Positions 1-11,600 of a DNA stretch of 64,000 nucleotides are shown in pieces. The stretch lies in contig NC_063045.1 of assembly GCF_018812025.1 (NCBI RefSeq), forward strand, positions 20,749,420 through 20,813,419, written 5' to 3'. The position numbers and the translations under genes were made by a program. This DNA comes from Megalobrama amblycephala (Eukaryota > Chordata > Actinopteri > Cypriniformes > Xenocyprididae). Each line of letters starts with the position of its first letter. Positions within the stretch are counted from its first letter, which is position 1. Below the pieces are notes generated by a model. That model was not told the DNA's origin. It worked only from the letters and a program-made list of their open reading frames with translations, and did no database searches.

Positions 1-36
1 CTTTAAAATATTAATAATTACCACATATATGCTGGG

Positions 37-105
37 AAATAAAATAAAATAAAATAAAATAAAATAAAATAAAATAAAATAAAATAAAATAAAATAAAAT
101 AAAAT
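37..105. repeat. (AAAAT)n microsatellite
   Basis: An uninterrupted run of the pentanucleotide AAAAT, about 13 copies, with no coding content. It grades directly into an AT-rich minisatellite on its right. Confidence 0.95.
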
Positions 106-455
106 CCTGTTAAACTTGTATCTATGATATATTTCAGAGCATGTTAAATATTTTAACCTATATTTATTAAAATAAAATAAAACAATAAAATTGTATCTAT
201 GATGCATTTTAGAGAATGTTTTTAACCCATATTTAATAAAATAAAACACATTTCTATGACACATTTCAGAGGATGTTAAATCTTTTAACCCATATTTAAT
301 AAAATTAAATAAATTATATTTGTATGACAGTTCAGAGCATGTTAAATCTTGTAACTCATATTTAATTTAAAAAAAAAAAAACTGTCACACATTTCATAGC
401 ATGTTATATACCTTTTTAACCCATATGAAATAAAATAAAATAATTTCTTTAGACA
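106..455. repeat. ~65-70 bp AT-rich minisatellite, about five diverged units
   Basis: A motif containing TATGACACATTTCAGAGCATG, then TTTTAACCCATATTTAATAAAA, recurs about five times with substitutions and small indels. The spacer between units is AAAAT-rich, so the array probably grew from the adjacent pentanucleotide tract. No gene is visible from here to about 930. Confidence 0.75.
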
Positions 456-937
456 GTTGCTAATATGTACCTAATCAGAATATTTACATAGTACTCCAAG
501 GTACCTCAATATTAGAGAATCAGAATGAGTTTTATTCACCAAATGTGCACAAACACACAAGGAATGTGTTGTGGTTTCCAATAGCTCTGAGGTATCACCA
601 TGGTATATGTTCAAAAAACTATAACACCATGATGTGCAAAATCATATATAACTCATACATCCTTCATTTCAGTTCTTGATGAATTCTCAGGTCTGTACTT
701 CACCGCCTAATTCTGGCCACAGTTGTTTCTGACAAAGCCACAAAAGCCAAGCATGACGCTGTCTGATCCAGTCCATTCACTGACAGTTTCTTGGCTGATT
801 ACACCAATCATTTTTACCGCTATAAAACATAGTATCTTAAACAACAAAACACCATCAGATTTTAAGACCTGTCAAAGTGATCAAATAATTCCCCTGCATC
901 ATTAGAATACTATAAAGCCACACAATCGTGCACTTAC

Positions 938-976
938 CATAAGGAAAAGGACAGCGCAGGTTTCCCACAGACCCAT
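938..976 (-). CDS. Putative first coding exon (signal-peptide-like) of an unidentified gene
   Basis: On the minus strand an ATG at 976 opens a 13-codon stretch, MGLWETCAVLFLM, that looks like the start of a signal peptide. It ends exactly at a strong donor (ATG|GTAAGTG, GT at 937-936). Any further exons would lie toward or beyond position 1; I could not identify an acceptor in 1-930. In human 1p22 the neighbours on this side of LPAR3 include the secreted or lysosomal enzymes CTBS and DNASE2B, which would suit a signal peptide, but 13 residues do not allow a call. It may be chance. Confidence 0.3.
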
Positions 977-1499
977 GTTGTCTTGCTTGTCAGTTTGGAT
1001 GCACTGTGTGGACTGACTTGGCAAGAAGGGGCTGCCTCTTGTCCTCTATTTCTCTTTCTTTCGTTTCTTCAATAGCCCCTAATTATTCAATCAGTCGGAG
1101 AGCTCACGCTAATCATAAACACTCTCCCAAGGAGATCCAACTCACCTTCAGCCACCACTTGCAGTTTAGGTTATGTTGTCAGCACGCATGCAAAAACCAA
1201 TGCAACAACAACTTATTATTTGACATGAAGTCTGATACTGTTACACTGTGTGAATATCAGCTGGTGGGATGTAAATTTAAACCACGTTCACTCCCTTCAA
1301 TTTGTTTTTATTTAAATAGTGCAGTTAAAAAGCGTAAAGGGATTTTCGCAAAATTTGTGACCTTTAGGGGATAGAGTTTACAATCGAGAAACAAAAAAGT
1401 TAGAAAAAGAAAGAATACAGAATGTTGTCAAGAACAATATTTTTATTCAACAAGAATTAAATTCATCAAAATAAGATACAGTAAATATTTTATACTTTT

Positions 1500-1830
1500 A
1501 TTTGCTTGTTCTTTTTAAAATTCTATTCATTAAAGAACCCTGAAAAAAATTGTATTAAGGTTTCCACAAAAAAATTAAGCAGCATAACTGATTTCAACAG
1601 TGATAATAATAAGAAATGTTTCTTGAGCAGCAAATCATCATATTAGAATGATTTCTGAAGGATCATGTGACACTGAAGACTGGAGTAATGATGCTGAAAA
1701 TTCAGCTTTGCATCACAGGAATAAATTACTTCTTAAAATACATTTAAATAGAAAACAGTTATTTTAAATTATAATAATATTTAACAATATTTTGTGTATT
1801 TGTGTATTAAGTATTTTTTATTAAATAAAT
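1500..1830. mobile_element. Fragment of the abundant cyprinid MITE (CACATGATCCTTCAGAAATC family)
   Basis: Contains the family core GAAGGATCATGTGACACTGA and the flanking CAGGAATAAATTAC segment, which recurs at 17930-18285, 34030-34942, 36165-37210, 39160-39500 and 46800-47150. It is non-coding. Its 3' part runs directly into the 197-bp satellite on the right. Confidence 0.8.
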
Positions 1831-2799
1831 GCAGTGAGAATAAATTGGTGAAATAAATGCAATAAATTGGTGAGAATAAAAGACTTATTTTAAAAACATT
1901 TTTAAAAATGTATCAACTCAAACATTTTAACAGTATTTTATATACACCATTTTAAAGATTTGAATAACTTTTCCAAATATTTGAGTGTAAATTATGTACA
2001 TAATAATAATAATTATTATTATTATTAGCAGTGAGAATAAATTGGTGAAAAAAATGCAATAAATTGGTGAGAATAAAAGACTTCTTTTAAAAACATTTTT
2101 AAAAATGTATCAACTCAAACATTTTAACAGTATTTTATATACACCATTTTAAAGATTTGAATAACTTTTCCAAATATTTGAGTGTAAATTAAGTAAATAA
2201 TAATAATAATTATTATTATTATTAGCAGTGAGAATAAATTGGTGAAAAAAATGCAATAAATTGGTGAGAATAAAAGACTTCTTTTAAAAACATTTTTAAA
2301 AATGTATCAACTCAAACATTTTAACAGTATTTTATATACACCATTTTAAAGATTTGAATAACTTTTCCAAATATTTGAGTGTAAATTATGTACATAATAA
2401 TAATAATTATTATTATTATTAGCAGTGAGAATAAATTGGTGAAAAAAATGCAATAAATTGGTGAGAATAAAAGACTTCTTTTAAAAACATTTTTAAAAAT
2501 GTATCAACTCAAACATTTTAACAGTATTTTATATACACCATTTTAAAGATTTGAATAACTTTTCCAAATATTTGAGTGTAAATTAAGTAAATAATAATAA
2601 TAATTATTATTATTATTAGCAGTGAGAATAAATTGGTGAAAAAAATTCAATAAATTGGTGAGAATAAAAGACTTCTTTTAAAAACATTTTTAAAAATGTA
2701 TCAACTCAAACATTTTAACAGTATTTTATATACACCATTTTAAAGATTTGAATAACTTTTCCACATATTTGAGTGTAAATTATGTAAATAATAATAATA

Positions 2800-2816
<17 letters not shown>
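1831..2816. repeat. Five-unit 197-bp satellite array
   Basis: Units start with GCAGTGAGAATAAATTGGTG at 1831, 2028, 2225, 2422 and 2619, exactly 197 bp apart, and are nearly identical. Each ends in TAATAATAATAATTATTATTATT. Diagnostic positions alternate: ATGTACATAA in units 1 and 3, AAGTAAATAA in units 2 and 4, and a hybrid in unit 5. The unit includes GACTTCTTTTAAAAACATT, which is the end of the neighbouring MITE. A (TTA)n tail runs to about 2840. Confidence 0.95.
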
Positions 2817-2832
<16 letters not shown>

Positions 2833-2849
2833 ATCATTATTGGTATTAT

Positions 2850-5271
2850 TATTTACATATAAAATATAAAAATATGTAAGGGATATACTGGGATCATTAT
2901 TCAAATATGGGACATAGTCTAGCGCATGGTGCAGTTTTCAAAAAGCAAGCAAAAGTTCAAAACATGCTAAAAATCTATTTTAAAATAACCCATGTAACTG
3001 CATTTTCATTGTAAATAGCATAAAAGAGCAAACTCTGAATGAAATGTTCTGCAGAAGATCTGACTCAAATGGACTGACCAAACTAGACTCCATAGTGTTA
3101 TTTGGACCCCACTGACTTTCACTGTTCGGGTGGGGGAAAAAAAGAAAAAAAAAAGTTAGTTGATGATAGATTTTTAATTTTTGGGTGAACTTTTTCTTTA
3201 AGATCAAAAATGCACACAATTTTTTGAGATGATGCATTCAAATATCAGAAATGGCACTATGCAATTTCGGATGCAGACTGGGTGCTACGAGCCACTAAAA
3301 CAAAAGCCGCTATGATAGTCGATGTGTACATTTGTTTACGGCAGTGAAGTGACATGATCCCGATGTGGTTTATCTTTATGGAATCAGTGCCCACACCGGA
3401 AGAATAAACCATCCTGTTTATACTTGAATACGTGACACTCTCAAAAGGACCTGCAGGTGGTCATTGAGAACGTTTTTGCCCAAGTGTCAACAGGAAAAGC
3501 TTGTTTCCCAGGATTCACAAACTGAAGCACAGTTGTTTCGTCATGTTGTAATCAGCCTGTGGCGCAACTCTAAAAGTTTGATTGTGAAGCTCAGGTGAGA
3601 CAATGTGTAGCAGCTCGTTCCATCAGAATTGCGTAAGATGGGGAAAATCTGGCTATTGCAAAGCATTAAGAAAGGAAACCAGTTTATTTTGTACCCCTGA
3701 CCTAGCAGTTTGTATTTCAGCCTATCATCTTAATGCACAGTGGGAGTGGTTGTTAAGATGAGAACTTCAATAAGAATGTTAAGCAGAGTAATTTACTATT
3801 TTCCTTTTTTTTACCCAGTAATAAATTGTTCTCATTATGGAAGCTTGTTTTCACCTCAACATACAAAGAAAAATAAAAGAAATTAAAAAAAATATATATC
3901 TCTGTTATTTTAGTAGTATTTATATACTATTATAAAATGTATTGATATTTTGAATTAGCTTTTTTATTTTTATATTTTCAGTTTTTATTTTAAAATTAGT
4001 TTGTTTTAATAATTTTGATTGTTATTTATTTTGAAACTTCTATTTAGCTTTATTTTTATTTCATATTTAACACGTTCATTTAGTTGACAATACAAAAATT
4101 CTCATTTTCATTATTTTTTTTAAATCAAATATTTATATTTTATTTTAATTTGCCTTTATTTCAATAACCAAAAATGATTTTTAATAGTTTTAGTTGACAA
4201 TAGCAAAGCTTGTCTCAACTGTAGGATATAAAATCACAATTTTGAGATTTTTTTATTTTTAATTTGATGTGGAAACAGACTTCCATAACACAAAACACAA
4301 GAATAAAATAAACATAAAATAAATTACATACAAGCTTTTTTTAAATATCATTGTATTTTAGTTCAGGAACACAATGAAATTATCATTTCATTTACTTTTG
4401 GATTCATCTTAATAACTGCAGTAAATACTGTATGACAAATTATTGTTAATTTATTTCATAATTAGAGAAACTGATGAAGACTTTCTTTATCCCACTCAAA
4501 GTGAATCTTCAGTGAGTAAAGACTCTAATGAGCACTTTAACAACACCAATATAACCACGACTTTACTTTTAACATTTGCTATAAAAGGTATATTTATCTT
4601 TTACACATGAAACCACAAACACAAATTAGCAGTACCGTTATGTATTTACATTTGTATAATTGACCACTTAATCATGTAGGACCACATAATCATGATAGTA
4701 ATCGACAATATACAGTACACACTTTTAAAAAGTCATTATTCTTACATATGAAGACTGAAATGCATATGAAATCACTCAAATGCTTACATTAATATCTACA
4801 ACATGTCTACATATGATCTACATATTACATACATCCATTTTAAGATTAAAAAAAAAAAAATGACAGGACTCCTTTTATACAGTACAGTAAACTTAGGAAG
4901 TAATCAACAGATTCACACAGACTTTACACCAGTACAGAGTACTAATGAAAGCTGTTGAGGATTCTGAAAAACGGTTGTCAAAAGCTGAATTAATGAGGTA
5001 AAGTGAAACTTTACAAGTGCATTGCTATTGAAGATGTGGCCTGGTGGGTAGTGCACATGCTCGGACATGTTGCAGGGAGGCGTCTATGTGGGTGACTATC
5101 AATAAAAGTTGCACAAGTCTAAGTGCATTGCTTTGTACTGTCATTAAATTCCCATTGAGTTCTGGTCTAACTTTTCGTCTCTGAGAGCAGTCTGTGGGAG
5201 AATTTCAGAGCAATGGCACATCGAGTTGCTAAAAATGGTCATCGTGGAATCCAAACGAGTCCGGCCCACCT
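2850..5271. other. AT-rich region and probable lpar3 3' flank
   Basis: No coding exon is recognisable. The segment holds poly-T/A rich, low-complexity DNA (about 3780-4400), unassigned sequence with short repeat-like motifs (about 3170-3200), and toward its right end the probable 3' UTR of lpar3. A polyadenylation site could not be fixed. Confidence 0.5.
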
Positions 5272-5603
5272 TCAAGACTTCAGCATCTCCTGTGTGGAGA
5301 CCTTGCTGTCCTCTGCTGTATTCTCTTTCAGGCTGCTGCTCGTCTCCCGACCTGAGCCGCGTTGAATGTTGGCCTTGGACGACCTCTGTCGCCTCGTCCC
5401 GATGCGAACGCAGCACATCAAGTTCTTGATGGTGGTCCACATTTCCTCGTCTCTGTAGGAGTAGATGATCGGGTTTATGACGGAGTTGAGGACGGCGAGG
5501 AGCAGCAGCCAGCGTTTGAATTTCAGGACCTCACATCTTTCACACTTGAGTCCATCCAGGAGAAGAACCACAAGTCCAGGGGTCCAACAGATCACAAACG
5601 CTC
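5272..5603 (-). CDS. lpar3: lpar3 last coding exon (TM6-TM7 and C-tail)
   Basis: Opens with GAFVICWTPGLVVLLLDG (TM6), followed by the third extracellular loop, the NPIIYSYRDEE end of TM7, a possible palmitoylated Cys pair (LMCCVR) and a polar, Ser-rich tail ending in EMLKS and a stop at 5272. The exon begins in phase 1 after the acceptor at 5605-5604. Confidence 0.95.
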
Positions 5604-8600
5604 CTAAAAAGACATACATTTTTTTTTTTTATATTTATATTTCAATCATGACAACTCTCAAAATAGTTTTAGCATGTTATTGAATATGGCAACGTTAATG
5701 TATTTCTTGATGGACTAGATCTGCTGCTGTTGATGCTACAGAGCAAGTATGGACTTGTTACTGTTAATACAGAGACACGTTGCTGTGAGCATGTAAGATA
5801 TGCTGCTGCTGCATAAATAGCATACATAAATCCTGTAGCAGATCTAGGCAGGTGGAGCTGGGGAGGTGGAGTGGTTTTTTGTTTTGTGATGGTTGTTCAT
5901 GAGTCGCTTGTTTGTCCTGAGCAGTTAAACTGCCCAAAATTCTTCAGAAAAAGTCCTGCAGATTCTTTAGTTTTCCAGCATCTTATGCATATTTGAACCC
6001 TTTCCAGCAGTGACTGTATGATTTCGAGATCCATCTTTTCACACTGAGGATAATTGAGGGACTCAAACACAACTATTAAAAAAGGTTCAAACATTCACTG
6101 ATGCTCCAGAAGGAAACATGATGCATTAAGTCATGGGTGAAACTTTTGAACAGGATAAAGATGTCCAAATTTTTCTTATTTTGTTTAAATATCTTTTTTT
6201 TATTTTTTTATTTAGTACTGCCCTTCGAAGCAACAGAAGACACTTAAATGTATGCCAGAAGACAAAATAAGAACAATTTACCTCGATCTTCAAATTCAAA
6301 AGTTTTTACCCCCAGTCTCTTAATGCATCTTGATGCGAATGTTTGAACTTTTTAGTAGTTGTGTTTGAGTCCCTCAATTGTCCTCAGTGTGAAAAGATGG
6401 ATCTCAAAATCATACAGTCACTGCTGGAAATGGTTCAAATCTGCAAAAGATGCTGGAAAACAAAAATATCTGGGATCTGGAGGATTTCTTTGAGGAATAT
6501 TGGGCAGTTTAACTGCTCAGGACAAACAAGAGACTCATGAACAACCATCACAAAACATAAAAACAGTCGTGGATCATCCAGGTAGCCACACACAGTGTTA
6601 AGAATCAAGGGTTCATGAACTTTTGAATGGGGTCATATATAAATTCAGCTACTTTTTTGTCTTGTGGACTTTATATAAACATTGTTTATGTAAAATATCT
6701 TATTCAGGACAGTACTAAATAATAAAAATTACATGCATTTTGTATGATCCCTCTTATTTTGTCTTGTATTTTGAAACATCAAGGTGCTGTTTTTAAGGAA
6801 ATGAAAACAAACTAGGTTTTCATAGGTTCCACAATTTCTCATAAAAAGTATTGCTTTGCTGCACCCCTAAGATGAACCTTTAACACATATTGCATCTTGC
6901 GCTGCTGTATAGAAACTGCAGTGATTATAATCATTGTTTTTTTTAACCACACTTAGAGAATGCATTTCTGCCCCAACATGTTCAATAACTCATTTTTGTG
7001 AGCCTCGATAGTGACTCACAGCAACAAACCTGCCTTTAGTCGCAGTTCCACTTAATTTTTTTTTCAGGTTAACATGAAATCCTGCCTGCACCACAAAACA
7101 AGCTTAGACAAACAGGACGGATCTCAGGTGGAGAACATGTAGCGGCACGTCTTTCAAGATCAAAAAACACTCATGCGGAATAAAATGAACAAAGAAGATG
7201 GTTGTTTTCATATGAAAGAGCTTCTCATGAAACCTATCTCCTGTTTCAGAGAAAAATCATTTTCGAAATCAGTATTTTATCTTTTTTAATAGTAAAAATA
7301 GTGAAGCATTCTTAAAACACACACATATATACATACATGATATATTTTAAAAATATTATTTAATTTCGTTTAACTAAAGTACCTTGTTTTCCAGGGAAAA
7401 TACTGATAAAAAATATATTACAAATACTTAATTATACGTTTTTGTAAGGTTAAAAGTGTGATAAATGTGCTTATTTGGCTCCAGTAATGCTTACTAGAGA
7501 AGGACATGCAGAGGTTATGACAAAACCTCATCAAATGGGGGTTCCTCTGTGGTTTCTAGTAAGTTCTCCATTTAAGGGAACACTCTTTCTCTTTAATCAT
7601 ATTAAACAGCATCTGGAGGAGGCCGGCACACCATGTTTGCTGCAGATGTGCAGTGTTATAAGCACTCTTTGCATATATGCATTTATTATATGGCATGTTT
7701 TTCAAGCATAACGAACAGCAGTGGTGAAAGGGCCGGGTACCGCAGGGCCACAGAATGTCAAAGGGGCCACAACTATTTTAAAAGAAGACTTTGAAAGTGT
7801 GTGAAGAACCCTATAATGGCAGCACTGCTACAGATGAAACACCATTCAGGCATAAACAATTAAACATAAATATAATTTGTTTTAAAAGAAAGTTTTTAGC
7901 GGGAGCACGAGGGCATCGAAAAATTCCATCACCATGTTCCTTCAAGGGCTCCATAGGAAAATGTTACCATGTAATCTGTCCTTGTTTTGGACAGATTACA
8001 TGGTAACATTTATACAGATTGAGCATACAAATTAAACGAGTATTAAATCAATGTCATAATTATGCTAAAATTAAGAATGCTAACAAAGGGATTACAAATG
8101 TATAGTGTGAAATCTCCTCTACATTTGAGTTTATTTGGTAACCAGCCATGATCGCATCAAGTCATTCTTTCTTTCCCCCTCCCACTGTGAATCCTGTTCC
8201 TCATAACTGTACATTAAATATAAAATATTTCGTAACTGGCTGTGACAGAGTCACGTTGCACAGCAGCTTCATGTTCCGTGTTTTTTTCATGAAATTACCC
8301 TGTAATTCTTGTAATTTTGCTCTCTATACAAACTGAAGAACAAAACATCTCAATCTGTCAACATTTGCACAGCATATAGCTATGTAGAAGTTAATATTTA
8401 CACGAACGAAAGAGTGTTTCACTGGTGTGCTTTTTTCCCTTTTAAACAGAGAATTTCTCCCTTTTCAAAAGAGGAGTCTTGCAAACAGATTAATGTAACC
8501 TTTACCTCCAAAACATGCCACAAAACAACAAAAGCAAGAATGTAGCATGCTTCTGAAAAACAGGCGTCTGCTTTTATCTGCAGCTTGTTCCAGAAAATAA

Positions 8601-11600
8601 CTGATGAGTACTGGGCTGTGAATCTTCACGTATCTTCTTCATACAAAGTCTCCCAGACACATTTTCTATATCTTCAAAGCAAACTCGTCTGACCACAATC
8701 AGGTTCTCACACATGTGAGCAATTGGTTTGAAAGAGAGACACGCATCTACTATGAGATTCATGTTCTTTCTCTTCAAGGCCACAGGCCACTTGCGCTGGT
8801 GGTTTGATTCAGATGCCAGGCAGTGTAAAGAGCGACCTTGTGCAAGATAATTATACAGGCCTGGAGGAAGCCTGTTGTGCAGGGAAGAGACGACTCCTCC
8901 ACTTTAGCTCTATCTGCAACTTGAAGCAGTAAGAGATACTCCTAAAAACCTGTCTAAAGCCAGCTTTGCTGTACATTGGTCTAACATCATTTCTGGAAAA
9001 AGACCAGCTAGACCAGCATTAACCAACTTTCTGTTTTGGAGGTGGTCTAGTTGGTGGTTTTCAACACAGTCTATAAACAGTAATTCTTACCCAATATGTT
9101 TGGGTCAATTACATAGTGCTATTTTTTTCCAGATCTATTAATATATTATTCAAAAAATACAATGACTCTTGACTCTTATGAGAAGAGCATGTTTTTAATT
9201 TTTCATTTAAAAATTATAATGATATTTTGGGGGTGGTAGGTGGGGAGGTGTCATAAAGTAAATAATACATTAAAAAAAATCAAAGATTAAAGGGTTAGTT
9301 CACCCAAAAATGAAATTTCTGTCATTTATTACTCACCCTCATGTCGTTCCACACCCGTAAGACCTTCGTTCGTCTTTGGAACACAAATTAAGATATTTTT
9401 GATGAAATCTGAGGGTTTTTGAATCACACATAGGCAGCAACGTCATTGCATCTTTTGAGGTCCAGAATGGTCCTACCCTGTTGACATAGTAAACACAGTG
9501 CAGCGCTTCCGTGTTCGAATGCCGACTCGGTATTGGCCGGCTCCTGCGTCAGCATCACATGCATGCATCGTGCTGCTCATATTTACAGCGTCTGCCAACA
9601 CTGAGCCGGCATTCAGATATAAACACGCCAGCACTGCACTGTGCTTACTATGTCAACAGGGTAGGAGACTAACCGGGAAGAGAAGAGATTGTTGAATAAA
9701 GTTGTTATTTTTGTTTTGTTTTTGCATACAAAAAGTATTCTTGTCGCTTTATCTTCAATGAGTGCGAGACATTACTGCCGTTGTCAGAGCGCGATCAGAC
9801 CTCACTAACCGGGTGCTGAACGCAGTTGGACATAGTGGTGTATTAGAGGTAAAAAATTATATAAATACTGTTCAGTTTCTCGCACAAAACGAAGGTCTTA
9901 CGGGTGTGGAACGACATTAGGGTGAGCAATTAAGAAATGTAAAATTCAATTTAAAAACCTTTTTTTTTATTAATGTTTAAAATGTGTAAACTCACATTCA
10001 GGGTCTAAGGAAAATGTTATTAGTTTTTTTCATGAACACAAAGAGCACATTTCTAAAAACTAGAATTCAAAAAAGTGTCTTTCTCTTTATCAAGTGCACT
10101 CTTATTTATCATTAGCCTGTGTGCAGACAAAACAGCTGGTTTGATTGTGTAATTCATAATGAAAGGCAAAGAAAAACAAAAGGCAAAAGAAACCCAACCT
10201 TCGAACTTCTGATAGCAATCAGCTAATGCGAGGGTGGGAGGTTTCGTGTTTTGTGTCTCATTGTTAACACTTGCGTCTCATTGTACGTTAACTCTTCAGT
10301 TTCTCGTTTACATCTCCTCAATCAAGTTCTCCAACTCTCAAAAGCAAGATGTATATGTATACTAGATCTCTGCTCGTGGTTAACAGGATATGAGATCACA
10401 TCCTTCCAATCTAAATATTTGCCATGTCTGTAAATTCACAAAAACATTTACCCACCCTATTCCACATCACCCAAACTTAGGTGGGTTATGAGTTTGTTGA
10501 GAAATGTTTCAGACCTTTCAGGCCTCTGTTGTGAGCTAAATTAACATATTCAGCAGTCTGGGAGCGTTTATCATGCTTACAGACTAAAGGCGTGGACTTT
10601 GGACAACTCATCAGAACTGTGAAGGCTTGTGGGAAAACTATAAACCAACATTTACTGTAATTGCCATTGAACTTTGAGTGACTGAGTAGTGATGATACAT
10701 TCTGATACATATTGCAGTCTGGAATGCATGTGGTGAATCAACATGTTGCAATGAATCCACCTCCCATTTTGTCAGGCTGCTTGTATTAATGTAGTATTGT
10801 TATACTAATAGATAATTCCCCAATGAAAATTCAGTTATTTCCTCAACATCATGTCATTCCAAACCAGAAGTGATGAAACATAGAATGAAACATAGAAACC
10901 AAACTTTTAATTTAGCTGGAAACTTAAAACTAAAGTTTGGCTAATTAAATTTTGGTAGTTGGGTAGTTCAACTCTTAATTCTCAGGGTGTAATAAAACCC
11001 ATTGTAGTAAAGTTCTTTGGCTACAAGTCGCTTCTGGATATTTCAGCTGAACAAATTTTATATTTTGCTTATCCTCGCTTTGTGCAAAAAATTGATGCTG
11101 ACACTGTCAAATTACATCATTGTAGAATCAGGCAATGATTTCGGTCTACCAAACTATTTCCACCAAAATGGAAAAAACTTTTTTTCCTGTAATTTGCACT
11201 GAAATTTCAGTGCATCAATACAAACTGGCATGAAGTTTGCTCTTCTGTGGAACATTAAAAAAATAAAATAATTTGATGAATGTTTCAACTGTTTTGACCA
11301 TAAAATGAAAGTCACTGGGGTCCAAAACCACATTTGGACCCCACTGACTTTCAAAATAAATTCTCACTTTCGCCAGACCAAATCTAAAGGAACATCTCTA
11401 GAACTTGTCAATTTTTTTATTTTTTTTTTACCAAAAAACTGAATCTGAAATTAAATGTTTGATTTAGCTGAAAAAAGTTTGGGTAATTAAATTAGGTTTT
11501 TGGGTTATTAAATCCAGTTGTAGTAAAGTTCTTTGGCAATGAGTCACCTCTCAATATTTCAGCACATTTTACATATTGCTAGTCTAGCATAAGGTAAATT

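Noticed and set aside
1831..2816. Regular direct repeats considered as a CRISPR-like array
   Set aside because: The units are contiguous and near-identical with no unique spacers; the genome is vertebrate.
9498..9695. Short Cys/Ala-rich open frame
   Set aside because: Falls inside the inverted-repeat core of a MITE.
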